Source: Pontibacter roseus DSM 17521 (lineage in GTDB: Bacteria; Bacteroidota; Bacteroidia; Cytophagales; Hymenobacteraceae). From it: a stretch of 64,000 nucleotides of DNA. The notes under the pieces are model-generated. The model saw only the letters and a program-made list of their open reading frames with translations. It was not told the DNA's origin and did not search any database. Position 1 is the stretch's first letter; each line of letters starts with the position of its first letter. The position numbers and the translations under genes are program-made. The stretch spans positions 156,594 through 220,593 of the forward strand of contig NZ_KB890766.1 in assembly GCF_000373265.1 (NCBI RefSeq), given 5' to 3'. Positions 43,119 through 52,389 of the stretch are shown one piece after another.

Positions 43119-43703
43119 TCACATCCATTCCACTTTCTCCGCTAGCGGCACCGTCCTTTTGCCTTCCGGGGTGGGCGCGTCGGAGTAGCCCAGGTATAGG
43201 ATGCCCAGCACCATATCCTCCTCGCGCAAGTGGAGCATCTCCTTCATGGCCGGGTGGTAGGCCATGCCACCGGAGCCCCAATAGCTGGCTATACCTAAAG
43301 CGGCAGCGCCCAGGAGCATATTCTGGATGGAGCAGGAAGTAGCGGCGATTTCTTCCAGTACGGGTATCTTGGGTAGGTTGCCGCGCTGCATATACGCCAC
43401 TATGATGTGCGATGCCTTGTCGCCCATGTGTAGCAGTTTCTCGTATTTCTCCTCCAGGTATTTTTCAGGGTCTGTGTGCTGTTTGTAGAGGTTGGCGTGG
43501 GCCAGGCAGAATTCGGTTGCTTTTTCACCGGCGTATACCTTGAACCGCCAAGGCTCGGTATGCCCGTGCGTGGGGGCCCAGTCAGCCAGTTCAAGCAGTT
43601 GTTTCACCTGCTCGTCAGGTATGCGTTGCCCGTTCATCTTGCCGGGTTTGGTTGTTCTGCGGTGTTGAATAACTTGGCTTATTTCTGAGAAGGATGTATT
43701 CAT
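43119..43703 (-). CDS. Nitroreductase-family flavoprotein
   Basis: 194 residues from ATG 43703. The longer frame to 43784 lies over the promoter box and is not conserved. FMN-binding features of the family: RRTTKPGK near the N-terminus, WAPTHGHTEPWRF, and the late GSGGMAYHPAMKEML/LGYSD segment. Members reduce nitro groups, quinones or flavins with NAD(P)H. Substrate unknown. Monocistronic. Confidence 0.9.
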   Translation of the reverse strand: MNTSFSEISQVIQHRRTTKPGKMNGQRIPDEQVKQLLELADWAPTHGHTEPWRFKVYAGEKATEFCLAHANLYKQHTDPEKYLEEKYEKLLHMGDKASHIIVAYMQRGNLPKIPVLEEIAATSCSIQNMLLGAAALGIASYWGSGGMAYHPAMKEMLHLREEDMVLGILYLGYSDAPTPEGKRTVPLAEKVEWM

Positions 43704-43733
43704 CTGAATGGGTTTATTTAGAACTAAACGCTG

Positions 43734-43741
43734 CAAAAATA
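43734..43741 (-). promoter_or_regulatory. Candidate -7 box of nitroreductase
   Basis: TATTTTTG on the minus strand (exact TAnnTTTG), 30 bp before the ATG at 43703. The -33 position is weak. Confidence 0.45.
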
Positions 43742-43921
43742 CTGAATCAATTTGTGGGGACGACATAAACCACAAGTGGCACAAAGTTAAAACTACGTAA
43801 GCTGAAACATCTTTGCCAGCGTCATTGTATTTCTGATGGATTATACTGCCTCATAAGGCAATTTCACTTTAGCTTCTGATGAAGGAAGTTTTTAACTTGC
43901 CGGTCTTCACCACGTTACTGA

Positions 43922-45190
43922 ATGCCTTTCGCAATGGATTATAGCAGATTATTCAATACCCTTACCGATTCAATTGTTGTCATATCTCCGGAGTATACCA
44001 TACTTGCTGCAACCGATGCCTTTCTGAAAAACAGTATGCGTACCAGAGAGCAAATCATTGGTAAGCAATTTTTGTTAGAAGCTTTTCCAGAGAAGGAAAT
44101 ACCCTACGAAGAGAACCCTGTTAAGAAGAGCCTGGACCAGGTGTTGAAAACAAAAGCTACCGCTCGGCTGGAGGTGATGCGCTACGATGTGGAGCGACCT
44201 GAATCAGAAGGTGGCGGGTATGAGGAACGCTATTGGGAAGTAAGCCAGATGCCTGTGCTGGACAGCGAAGGGAACGTGGAATACATCGTGCAGAAAGCCA
44301 ACGACGTGACGGAGCGGGAAGTGGCCAGGAAGGCGATGAATGCTAGCGAAGAGAAATTCAGGTTCATGGCAGATGAATTGCCACAGCTGGTTTTCACCAC
44401 GGACAAGGATGGCAACTTGACTTATTTCAACAAGCGGTGGGAGGGGTACACAGGCATTGCGGTGGACGAGTTGATGCAGAACGGTTGGCAAGCCATCATC
44501 CATCCCGATGATTTGGAACAAACAGGAGCGAAATGGGAAGCCGCCTCTAAGGCCGGCACCGACATGCAGATAGAATTGCGCAAGCGTGACAAGGACGGCA
44601 CCTTCCGCTGGCACCTCTGCCGCTCCATCCCGATGAAGGACACCAACGGTGCCATCACCATGTGGGTGGGCAGCTCTACCGACATACACGACACACGCAA
44701 ACTGGTGCAGGAACTACTGGAGTCCAACGAGCAGATGGCGCAGTTGTCTGACCAGGTGCAACAGGCTTACGAGAAGGCGGAGTCGGAACGCAAGATGCTG
44801 GAGATGCTGATGATGGAGGCTCCCGCCATGTTTGTCATTCTGGAAGGGCCTGAGCATAGGTTCAAACTGCTCAACGACAAGTACCAGCAGCTATACCCGG
44901 GTCGCCAACTGGTGGGCCTGCCCTTGGGAGAGGCGCTGCCTGAAATTAAACAACAGGGATTCATAGAACTGCTTGACAACGTGTACAACACTGGCGAAAT
45001 TTTCGTGGCAGAGGGAGTGCCCATTCTGCTGCCTAAGAATGGGAAGGGGCCTCTTGAGGAACGGTTCTTCAATTTCTCGTACCAACCTATTTTTGAAGCC
45101 GGCAATGTGACAGGGATACTGGCCTTTGGCTATGATATCACCAACGAAGTATTGTACAAACGGAAATTGGAAACCCCTGGACAGGAGTAG
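43922..45190 (+). CDS. Three-PAS sensor protein lacking an output domain
   Basis: 422 residues. Three PAS domains: about 8-135, 145-265 and 300-415, separated by short coiled-coil linkers (QLSDQVQQAYEKAESERKMLEML near 280-303). The protein stops right after the third PAS, at KRKLETPGQE, where a HisKA helix would normally begin. No kinase, cyclase or DNA-binding domain follows in any nearby frame. It may sense a ligand and act by binding a partner, or be a truncated kinase. A CZB-like protein gene follows 46 bp downstream. Confidence 0.85.
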   Translation: MPFAMDYSRLFNTLTDSIVVISPEYTILAATDAFLKNSMRTREQIIGKQFLLEAFPEKEIPYEENPVKKSLDQVLKTKATARLEVMRYDVERPESEGGGYEERYWEVSQMPVLDSEGNVEYIVQKANDVTEREVARKAMNASEEKFRFMADELPQLVFTTDKDGNLTYFNKRWEGYTGIAVDELMQNGWQAIIHPDDLEQTGAKWEAASKAGTDMQIELRKRDKDGTFRWHLCRSIPMKDTNGAITMWVGSSTDIHDTRKLVQELLESNEQMAQLSDQVQQAYEKAESERKMLEMLMMEAPAMFVILEGPEHRFKLLNDKYQQLYPGRQLVGLPLGEALPEIKQQGFIELLDNVYNTGEIFVAEGVPILLPKNGKGPLEERFFNFSYQPIFEAGNVTGILAFGYDITNEVLYKRKLETPGQE

Positions 45191-45236
45191 CACCATGACG
45201 AACCATGCACTGGGAGAGGGGAAGGTTCAGCGGTAG

Positions 45237-45590
45237 ATGGATATAGCCCAAATAGATTTTCAGCAGCTCAGGATAAAGCATATCCTTTATAAGTCGAAGG
45301 TGCGCTCTTTCCTGTATGGAGGCACTTTTGATGCTGCATTTTTCTCTTCTGCAGGGCCGATAGACGTCTGGTTCACCACGGTGGGGAGGGTGCGTTATGC
45401 CAGTGAGCCCGCCATTTCATCACTTGCCAGGCTACACCGGGAAATGAACAGCTTGGCCCTGGAACTGTATACCTTGTACAGCAATGGCAACATCGACCAA
45501 GCGCACGAAGGGCTAAAGAGCGTTGAAATGAAGTCAGACCAGTTCATTGAGCTGCTTTCCAACCTCGATAAGAAGCTTCAGCAAAAGTAA
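45237..45590 (+). CDS. Stand-alone CZB-like domain protein, degenerate zinc site
   Basis: 117 residues, helical. The N-terminal run KHILYKSKVRSFLYGG and the later LARLHREMNSLALELYTLY correspond to the chemoreceptor zinc-binding (CZB) domain as found in Bacteroidota sensors. The Cys of the CxxGKW-type motif appears replaced (GPIDVW), and the neighbouring His is also missing, leaving only His14 and the His in ARLHREM as possible ligands. It follows the PAS-only gene by 46 bp and is probably its partner. Family call is from motif resemblance. Confidence 0.75.
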   Translation: MDIAQIDFQQLRIKHILYKSKVRSFLYGGTFDAAFFSSAGPIDVWFTTVGRVRYASEPAISSLARLHREMNSLALELYTLYSNGNIDQAHEGLKSVEMKSDQFIELLSNLDKKLQQK

Positions 45591-45596
45591 CTGAAT

Positions 45597-45641
45597 AAAA
45601 CACCAAGGCCGGCAACTGCATGTTACCGGCCTTGGTGTTTT
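45597..45641. terminator. Bidirectional terminator
   Basis: AAAACACCAAGGCCGGCAAC and near-complement around TGCAT, between the CZB-like gene and the convergent phosphohexomutase gene, with T-runs on both strands. Confidence 0.9.
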
Positions 45642-45647
45642 AGAGGT

Positions 45648-47381
45648 TTACTTCAGCTTCAGGTCCACCAGAATCTGCTCTATTTTCTGGTCCAGCTTCC
45701 GCTCTGTGGAATCGTACTCTTCCTTGGAGGCCAAGGGCTCGTTTACACTTATGTAGAACTTGATTTTAGGCTCGGTGCCGGATGGGCGGGCCGATATCTT
45801 GCTACCATCCTCCGTCAAGTACTGCAGCACGTTGGAGCTCTCCAGGTCCAGCTTCGACTCTTCGCCGGTCAGCAGGTCCTTGCGCGTACCAAACTTGTAG
45901 TCGCTTATTTCCACTATTTTAGAGCCGGCCACAGACTGCGGTGGGTTGGCGCGCATGTCGGCCATCATCTGCTGTATCTCCTCTGCACCGCGCTGTCCTT
46001 TTTTAGTAAAAGACACCAGTTCTTCTTTATAAAACGCGTGCTGGGTATACATCTCCACCATCATCTCGAACAGGCTTTGGCCCCTGTCTTTCGCCACAGC
46101 GGCCATTTCGGCTATCAGGGCACAGGCAGAGATGGCATCCTTGTCACGCACAAAGTCCCCAATCATGTAGCCGTAGCTTTCCTCTCCGCCTCCAATGTAA
46201 TCTTCTTTGCCTTCCAGCTCACGGATTTTCTCAGCGATGTACTTGAAGCCGGTCAGCGTCTCGTACATCTTCACGTTGTAGCTGTCGGCTATGTCTTTGA
46301 TTAAATCGGTGGTCACGATGGTCTTCACGATGAACTCCTTGCCAGTGAGTTTGCCGGCTTGCAGCCAGGCCAGCAGCAGGTAGTTCATTAGCAGGGCACC
46401 GGTCTGGTTGCCGTTCAGCAGCACGAATTCGCCTTTCAGGTTCCGCACGGCTATACCTACGCGGTCAGAGTCTGGGTCGGTGGCCAGCACCAGGTCCGCA
46501 TCGACTTCGCGCGCCTTGTTCAGGGCCAGCGTCATGGCCTCTTTCTCTTCCGGGTTCGGGTATACTACGGTAGGGAAGTTGCCATCAGGCGTGGCTTGCT
46601 CTTCCACCACATGCACGTTGGTAAGACCGAATCGCTTCAGCACCTCCGGCACCAGGGTGATGCCTGTGCCGTGTATGGAGGAGAACACGATTTTGAGGTC
46701 ATGCTGACGCTGGATGGCATCCTGTGAAATCGACAGACCCAGTACTCTTTCCATGTAGGCTTCGTCTACTTCACGGCCAATCATCTGGATGTTCTCCGGC
46801 TTTGGCTCGAACTTCACCTCATCGATAGACGTGATTCTGTTCACCTCCGTGATGATGTTTTTGTCGTGAGGGGCCGTCACCTGCGCGCCGTCGTTCCAGT
46901 ATACCTTGTAGCCATTGTATTCTTTCGGGTTGTGTGAGGCCGTCACGACCACGCCGCTCTGGCAGCCCAGGTGGCGTATGGCGAAGGACAGCTCAGGCGT
47001 AGGGCGCAGCGCCTCGAACAGGTATACCTGGAAGTCGTTGGCAGAGAAAATCTCAGCGGCGATGCGGGCGAACACATCGGAGTTGTTGCGGCAATCGTGG
47101 GCAATCGCCACCTTCACCTGCTCGTTCGGGAAGTTCTGACGGAGGTAGTTGCAAAGTCCCTGCGTAGCCATACCCAAGGTATAGCGGTTCATGCGGTTGC
47201 TGCCCGCACCCATGATGCCGCGCAGACCACCTGTGCCAAACTCCAGGTCTTTGTAAAAGGCATCGGCAAGCGCCTCATGCTCGTTGCGCTCCAACAGCGC
47301 GCTTATTTCGGCTTTGGTGGCCGCATCGTAGTTGCCGCTCAGCCAGGAGTCAATCTTGTTTTGTATAGTAGGTTCAATCAT
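45648..47381 (-). CDS. Phospho-sugar mutase (PGM/PMM superfamily)
   Basis: 577 residues from ATG 47381; the frame continues 31 codons upstream without conserved sequence. The alpha-D-phosphohexomutase motifs are complete: TASHNP with phospho-Ser149, the magnesium loop DPDSDR, the sugar-binding GGGEESYGY and the phosphate-binding RPSGTEPKIKFY. Catalyses 1,6-phosphate interconversion of a hexose (phosphoglucomutase or phosphomannomutase; length favours the Bacteroidota PGM-like form). Monocistronic. Confidence 0.95.
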   Translation of the reverse strand: MIEPTIQNKIDSWLSGNYDAATKAEISALLERNEHEALADAFYKDLEFGTGGLRGIMGAGSNRMNRYTLGMATQGLCNYLRQNFPNEQVKVAIAHDCRNNSDVFARIAAEIFSANDFQVYLFEALRPTPELSFAIRHLGCQSGVVVTASHNPKEYNGYKVYWNDGAQVTAPHDKNIITEVNRITSIDEVKFEPKPENIQMIGREVDEAYMERVLGLSISQDAIQRQHDLKIVFSSIHGTGITLVPEVLKRFGLTNVHVVEEQATPDGNFPTVVYPNPEEKEAMTLALNKAREVDADLVLATDPDSDRVGIAVRNLKGEFVLLNGNQTGALLMNYLLLAWLQAGKLTGKEFIVKTIVTTDLIKDIADSYNVKMYETLTGFKYIAEKIRELEGKEDYIGGGEESYGYMIGDFVRDKDAISACALIAEMAAVAKDRGQSLFEMMVEMYTQHAFYKEELVSFTKKGQRGAEEIQQMMADMRANPPQSVAGSKIVEISDYKFGTRKDLLTGEESKLDLESSNVLQYLTEDGSKISARPSGTEPKIKFYISVNEPLASKEEYDSTERKLDQKIEQILVDLKLK

Positions 47382-47607
47382 AGTCTTTTTGGTAATAATA
47401 GTATTTGTGACTTTCTTCTGTTGTCTCTGTCCCCTCCATAGGGAAACTCTGTTTATGCGTATAGGTCTATTCAATTACATATTTAGAAAAGTTTTCCTTT
47501 GGAGGGGCAGGATTATCGCTCTATAAATACTTAGTAACTATATGTTGCCTCCCTCGCAAAAGGTGGGTAAAGCAAGCAGGTTGGCTATACCTCCACTTCC
47601 ACAAAAA

Positions 47608-47659
47608 ATCACACCAGTTCCTTGTGGACCGACCGTCGGCTTTGAAGAACTGGTGTGAT
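47608..47659 (-). terminator. Terminator of the hppD gene
   Basis: On the minus strand ATCACACCAGTTC...GAACTGGTGTGAT followed by TTTTTTG. The 13-bp stem has a 26-nt loop that contains a small internal hairpin. It is the only structured element in the 341-bp gap 47382-47722. Confidence 0.8.
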
Positions 47660-47722
47660 ATAGAAATATCAATATAAAGGTATTTAGCGCAGGTTTACAA
47701 CCGGCTATACTTTGGTTTTTGT

Positions 47723-48817
47723 CTAAAGGTTGCCGCGCAGCGCCTGCTCCCGTTCAATGGCTTCGAAGAGTGCCTTGAAGTTGCCTTTTCCGAATGACTT
47801 GGCACCCTTACGCTGGATAATCTCATAGAAAACCGTTGGCCTGTCTTCCACGGGCTTGGTGAAAATCTGCAGCAGGTAGCCTTCATCGTCGCGGTCTACC
47901 AGGATGTTGAGTTTGCGCAAGTCCGCCATATCTTCATCGATGTGACCAATGCGCTCAACCAAGTCCTCGTAGTACGTCTCCGGCACGCGCAGGAACTCCA
48001 CGCCACGGCGGCGCAGTTCCGATACGGTGTGCAGGATATCGTTGGTGGCGACGGCAATGTGCTGCACGCCTGCACCGCGGTAGAACTCCAGGTACTCGTC
48101 AATCTGAGACTTTTTCTTGCCTTCGGCCGGCTCATTAATCGGGAATTTGATGTAGCCGTTTCCGTTAGACACCACCTTGGACATGAGGGCGGTATACTCA
48201 GTGCTGATGTCGTTGTCGTCAAAGGTGAGAAGCAGTTTGAAGCCCATCACGTCTTCGTAGAACTTCACCCACTCGTTCATGCGGCCCAGCTCTACGTTGC
48301 CTACACAGTGGTCCACATACTTGAGGCCAACCGGCTCCACTTCCAGCAGGCTCTGGCGTGGCTCATAGCCTGGCATAAACACGCCGCTGTAGTTTCGGCG
48401 CTCCACAAAAGTATGGATGGTATCGCCGTAGGTATGGATAGAGGCTACTTTTACTTCGCCATGCTCATCGGTAAGTGTCTTTGGCTCCAGGGCTGGTTTA
48501 GCGCCGCGCTCCACCGTGCCACGAAACGAGGCCTCGGCATCGTCCACCCACAGGGCCAGCACTTTTACGCCATCACCGTGCAGGTGCACGTGCTGCGCTA
48601 TGTCAGAGTTAGGGTCGAGGGAGGTGGTGAGCACCAGGCGTATTTTCTCTTGCTGTACCACGTAGGAGGCACGGTCTCTCACACCTGTCTCGGGGCCTGC
48701 ATAGGCTACCAACTTAAAGCCAAAGGCCGTCTGGTAGAAGTGAGCCGCCTGCTTGGCATTGCCCACGTAGAACTCGATATGGTCGGTGCCGTTGAGCGGC
48801 AGAATATCTGTTGCCAT
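47723..48817 (-). CDS. hppD: 4-hydroxyphenylpyruvate dioxygenase
   Basis: 364 residues, normal length. Two VOC-type halves. Iron ligands are H170 (KYVDHCVGN), H253 (VQHIAVAT) and E332 (FYEIIQRKG), all present. NGYIKFPINEPAEGKKKSQI covers the conserved active-site loop (shown in part as KFPINEP). It converts 4-hydroxyphenylpyruvate to homogentisate, the first committed step of tyrosine catabolism. The other pathway genes are not adjacent, although a FAH-family enzyme lies about 11 kb away. Preceded by a good promoter. Confidence 0.96.
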   Translation of the reverse strand: MATDILPLNGTDHIEFYVGNAKQAAHFYQTAFGFKLVAYAGPETGVRDRASYVVQQEKIRLVLTTSLDPNSDIAQHVHLHGDGVKVLALWVDDAEASFRGTVERGAKPALEPKTLTDEHGEVKVASIHTYGDTIHTFVERRNYSGVFMPGYEPRQSLLEVEPVGLKYVDHCVGNVELGRMNEWVKFYEDVMGFKLLLTFDDNDISTEYTALMSKVVSNGNGYIKFPINEPAEGKKKSQIDEYLEFYRGAGVQHIAVATNDILHTVSELRRRGVEFLRVPETYYEDLVERIGHIDEDMADLRKLNILVDRDDEGYLLQIFTKPVEDRPTVFYEIIQRKGAKSFGKGNFKALFEAIEREQALRGNL

Positions 48818-48849
48818 AGGTATAGGTATGGTTTAAAAAATACTTTTTG

Positions 48850-48879
48850 TAAAAATACAGCTTTTGCACGTTAATCAAA
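48850..48879 (-). promoter_or_regulatory. Promoter of hppD
   Basis: Minus strand TTTG (48876-48879), 18 bp, then TATTTTTA (48850-48857), one mismatch to TAnnTTTG. The -7 box is 32 bp before the ATG. Confidence 0.55.
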
Positions 48880-48917
48880 ACCGAGGACTAGCAGGTATAA
48901 ATAATACCTTGTATTTC

Positions 48918-48948
48918 TTGCAATTGCTGGGTCATGTTTTCAACTTTG
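48918..48948 (+). promoter_or_regulatory. Candidate promoter of the 132-residue gene
   Basis: TTG at 48918-48920, 20 bp, then CAACTTTG at 48941-48948 (one mismatch), 19 bp before the ATG at 48968. Confidence 0.5.
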
Positions 48949-48967
48949 TAAAAAACACAATGAAGCT

Positions 48968-49366
48968 ATGAATGCAAATGCCCTAAACAGTTCGTTGGAA
49001 GCCATCATCCGAAAGAAAGAAGAGCTAAACGCGCTCGACTACAACGATGAGCGCTACGATGACATTGAAGAAGAACTGCACGACCTGGAAGATGACTTCA
49101 ACGAGGAATATGGCGACTACCTGGAAGATGTGCTAGAGGACGTGCATGGCAAGCTGCGCTCTGATGCGGACATCCTGCTGCCCACGGCCTACGTGCCTAG
49201 CTCCCTGAATGGCGACCACGTGACACCGGACGGCGAGCGCGAAGGTGTATGGATTGAGTCAGATGAGTTCCCGGGAGTGGAGATGCGCCTGGTGCTGGCT
49301 GCCAACCCTGCCCGCTTTGTGGTGCTCATCGGCAACCAGGAGCGCGAACTCTGGAAGGCGGAGTAA
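48968..49366 (+). CDS. Acidic conserved hypothetical protein, 132 residues
   Basis: 132 residues, strongly acidic in the N-terminal half (DDIEEELHDLEDDFNEEYGDYLEDV, a helical, repeated Asp/Glu pattern) and more globular in the C-terminal half (VWIESDEFPGVEMRLVLAANPARFVVLIG). No signal peptide. Conserved-looking but not in a family I can name. Its own candidate promoter upstream and a strong terminator downstream make it a single-gene unit. The acidic coil could bind a basic partner or divalent ions; that is speculative. Confidence 0.75.
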   Translation: MNANALNSSLEAIIRKKEELNALDYNDERYDDIEEELHDLEDDFNEEYGDYLEDVLEDVHGKLRSDADILLPTAYVPSSLNGDHVTPDGEREGVWIESDEFPGVEMRLVLAANPARFVVLIGNQERELWKAE

Positions 49367-49424
49367 CTAAGAAAGCGGAATAACTAAGAAGGTATACAGC
49401 CTCCGTTCCTAAGCTATAAAGTAA

Positions 49425-49475
49425 AAAGAGCCGCACCCGCCCCGTGTGTAACTGGGGCAGGTGCGGCTCTTTTGA
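49425..49475 (+). terminator. Rho-independent terminator
   Basis: AAAGAGCCGCACCCGCCCC and near-complement around a 10-nt loop, then TTTTG. Confidence 0.85.
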
Positions 49476-49556
49476 GTTGAAGGCGGTACAACCTCGGGGA
49501 CAGGTATAGCAGCAAGAAATTTCTTAACTAAGCAAGTCCTTGGGTTCGCCTGCTGC

Positions 49557-50978
49557 TTATTGCTGCAACGCTGCTAGAGCTGCATCCGCCGTGATAAAGC
49601 CATGACCAACCTCTCTTTCCGCAAAACCAGGCATTGGGATGGCGGCAGATTCCAACTTGCTCTCTGCCAGCGCCGCGTTTAGTGATGGGTTGTGCTGTGC
49701 CATGAGCGCCACGATGCCCGCCACATGCGGACTTGACATAGAGGTGCCGGTGAGGTAGTAGTACGATAGTTGGCCACTGTTATATTGATAAGGTCCAACT
49801 ACTTTGGAACCCGGGGCGGTAACATCTAGGTCTTGACCTGTCCGGGCTCGGCTGGAGGAAGGCGCAAGGTAGAAATTACTTGGGTTAGTCGGGTCAGGCA
49901 CATCCAGGGCATACCACCAGGCAGGCACGCTTCCTTCTTCCTTCAGGCCTGCATTCGCCACGCTGATGACCGGTGCATAGGCGCCAGGGTAGCCCATGCC
50001 GGCCGCTCCGCTATTTCCCGCAGATGCCACAATGATGACACCCTGAGCAATGGCATAGTCTATTGCGGCTTTCTCCACAGCGTCCAGCACACCGCCACCC
50101 AAGCTCATGTTCACCACGACCGGAGAACCATTCAAGGGGCCTGCTTTCAAGTTGGCCATGTGGACGACGCCACGGGCAACCACGGAAGACCAGCCGGATC
50201 CATTTTGATTCAGCACCTTGACCGGAATAATGGTAGCCTTGGGAGCGACCCCATTGATGGCGGTGCCTCCTAGGTTAAAGCCGATGATGGTGCTGGTCAC
50301 GTGCGTTCCATGGGAGTTCTGGTCGTGCTCCCACTTGTTGGGCTGCTCCGATACGTTTCCATGCTCACCGCCACCGCCGCCAAATGATTTGGCATACTGT
50401 GTGGCAATTCTTTCCTGCGGAAAATACTGCCGCCATGAGTCCAGCAGGCCTGTGTCAAGCACTCCTACATAGACGCCCGTGGCATCCTGTTGCACGGTTC
50501 GTCCTGCACGGAAATCAGTCACGTTGATGGCATCCAAGTTCCAGGTATTCAGGCCACCAGAAAAGTCGGTGACAGACACCGCGTCAACTGGCGCGCCTTT
50601 CCTCTCGGCGTCCGGATTAGCAGAGTCCACCAGAGGGAGTTTTTGGATGACGGCGAGCTGGCTCTTCGGTACGCGCATGGTCAGGGCGTTGATTTCCGGA
50701 ATTACTTCCAGCACAGTGCCATACTTGCCCAACTCTGTCAGGGCACTGGCTGTGATGGGAGCCTTGAGCAACACGTTGATGCCTATCATTCCGTTTGTTT
50801 GTTGGGAAAGGGCGGCTTGGGAAAGCTCAGCAGCGGGCTCCACAGGGGTGTCTACTCCTTCGCAGGCAGTGAGGATTGTCAAGGAAGACGCCACTGTCAG
50901 CATGGCTAATAGTCTGCCAAATCTGATGCCGTCCAGGTTTTTGTACAATCGGTTTGTTAAGGGATTACCTTCTTTCAT
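49557..50978 (-). CDS. Secreted subtilase (S8) lipoprotein
   Basis: 473 residues. Lipoprotein signal with Cys39 (ILTAC), an inhibitor-like propeptide (about 60-130), then the S8 catalytic domain with Asp175 (GVLDTG), His223 (NSHGTHVTS), oxyanion Asn322 (ASAGNSG) and Ser413 (GTSMSSPHVAG). All catalytic residues are present, so an active extracellular or surface protease is expected. The long positively charged N-region before the lipobox is unusual but tolerable. Monocistronic, preceded by a very AT-rich region. Confidence 0.94.
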   Translation of the reverse strand: MKEGNPLTNRLYKNLDGIRFGRLLAMLTVASSLTILTACEGVDTPVEPAAELSQAALSQQTNGMIGINVLLKAPITASALTELGKYGTVLEVIPEINALTMRVPKSQLAVIQKLPLVDSANPDAERKGAPVDAVSVTDFSGGLNTWNLDAINVTDFRAGRTVQQDATGVYVGVLDTGLLDSWRQYFPQERIATQYAKSFGGGGGEHGNVSEQPNKWEHDQNSHGTHVTSTIIGFNLGGTAINGVAPKATIIPVKVLNQNGSGWSSVVARGVVHMANLKAGPLNGSPVVVNMSLGGGVLDAVEKAAIDYAIAQGVIIVASAGNSGAAGMGYPGAYAPVISVANAGLKEEGSVPAWWYALDVPDPTNPSNFYLAPSSSRARTGQDLDVTAPGSKVVGPYQYNSGQLSYYYLTGTSMSSPHVAGIVALMAQHNPSLNAALAESKLESAAIPMPGFAEREVGHGFITADAALAALQQ

Positions 50979-51263
50979 GGCTTCTAGCTTTTAGTAAGAT
51001 ATGAGTTTACGAAAGAAATCTATAATTAATCTAATTTTGTATAATTATTTTTTTTAAAATTATAAATTTTATAATTGATATTTTGAATACTTTATGGTCT
51101 TAACCTGCCATACTATGGCGCTTATAGTAGCATTGAAATGCAATGGTCTGTCTCATCGTTTTTCTACTGGGCTATATCCTGTTCAGATAATTTAAGAAAT
51201 ATGCCGGCGCAGTTACAATACTACCGTGTATTGAAAGCTATTTATTCCTCACCGAGAACCTGC
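50979..51263. other. AT-rich intergenic region before the subtilase gene
   Basis: About 285 bp, extremely AT-rich at 51020-51090. A TAATTTTG box lies on the plus strand near 51031, but no plus-strand gene follows, so it is probably fortuitous. It must hold the subtilase promoter. No gene or structured RNA detected. Confidence 0.45.
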
Positions 51264-51312
51264 CAAACAGAAATCGGCGGCTGAACATTGTTCAGCCGCC
51301 GATTTCTGTTTG
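51264..51312 (-). terminator. Terminator of trpS
   Basis: CAAACAGAAATCGGCGGCTGA and complement around ATT (23-bp stem), 15 bp beyond the trpS stop. Confidence 0.9.
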
Positions 51313-51326
51313 ATACAAGTTAGGTT

Positions 51327-52301
51327 TTAGTACCCCAGCTTCTCCCGCACGCGCTGCAGCACCGGAGTCGCGATGGCTTTTGCCTTCTCAGCGCCTTCGT
51401 GCAGCTTCTTATCAATTTCCGGCAGGTTGTTCATGTAGTAGTTGAACAGTTCCCGCTCCTTGGCATATTTGCTTACAATCAGCTCGTAGAGCGCCTGTTT
51501 GGCGTGCCCGTAACCATAGCCTCCGTTTTCGTAGTTGTTGCGCATGGCCACTATCTGCTCAGGACTGGCCAGGAGGCTGTATAGCTTGAAGGTCGTATCC
51601 TCAGCGGGGTCTTTTGGGTCTTCGAGTGGCGTGCTGTCCGTCACAATGCTCATGATGGTCTTGCGCAGTGGCTTGTCAGCCTCAAATATATCGATGATGT
51701 TGCCGTAGGACTTGCTCATCTTCTCGCCGTTTATGCCCGGCACCGTCATCACCGTTTCATCGGTCTTCGCCTCCGGCAGCACAAAGGTATCGCCGTAAAT
51801 ATGGTTGAAGGAGCTGGCGATGTCGCGTGCTATCTCCAGGTGCTGTATCTGGTCTTTACCCACAGGCACGATGTTGGCGTCATACATCAGGATATCTGCG
51901 GCCATAAGCACAGGGTAGGTGAAAAGACCGGCGTTCACGTCGGCCAGGCCCCTGCGGTTCGATTTGTCCTTGAAGGAGTGGGCGTTGGCCAGCATCGGGA
52001 AGGGCGCGAAGCAGTTGAGGTACCAGGTCAGCTCCGTCACCATCGGCACATCGGACTGGCGGTATAGGATGTGCTTGTCCGTGTCAAAACCGAAGGCCAG
52101 CCAGGCTGCGGCCACTGAGTAGGTGTTATGGCGCAGCACCTCGCGGTCGCGTATGGTTGTGAGCGAGTGCAGGTCGGCTATGAAGAAGAGCGCCTGCTCC
52201 TCCGAGGCTTTCGAAAGTTCAATTGCAGGTAGGATGGCGCCCAGCAGGTTGCCCAAGTGCGGACGGCCTGTGCTCTGGATACCCGTAAGATAACGTGCCA
52301 T
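51327..52301 (-). CDS. trpS: Tryptophan-tRNA ligase
   Basis: 324 residues from ATG 52301; 12 more in-frame codons upstream are not part of the conserved protein, and CTCCTGATT precedes this ATG. Class Ic synthetase motifs: PHLGN (14-18, the HIGH-type motif) and KMSKS at 194-198. The tryptophan pocket region MAADILMYDANIVPVG is intact. Charges tRNA-Trp. Monocistronic with its own terminator. Confidence 0.96.
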   Translation of the reverse strand: MARYLTGIQSTGRPHLGNLLGAILPAIELSKASEEQALFFIADLHSLTTIRDREVLRHNTYSVAAAWLAFGFDTDKHILYRQSDVPMVTELTWYLNCFAPFPMLANAHSFKDKSNRRGLADVNAGLFTYPVLMAADILMYDANIVPVGKDQIQHLEIARDIASSFNHIYGDTFVLPEAKTDETVMTVPGINGEKMSKSYGNIIDIFEADKPLRKTIMSIVTDSTPLEDPKDPAEDTTFKLYSLLASPEQIVAMRNNYENGGYGYGHAKQALYELIVSKYAKERELFNYYMNNLPEIDKKLHEGAEKAKAIATPVLQRVREKLGY

Positions 52302-52389
52302 AATCAGGAGAATGTTTGCGTCTGCAAAGTAACGCAAATTGCTGAAAACACGCCCACCAATCCTGATACAATTATGGGCAGCAGGGGGG

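Noticed and set aside
51020..51090. TAATTTTG box on the plus strand near 51031
   Set aside because: It sits in extremely AT-rich DNA with no plus-strand gene downstream, so it is likely a chance match.
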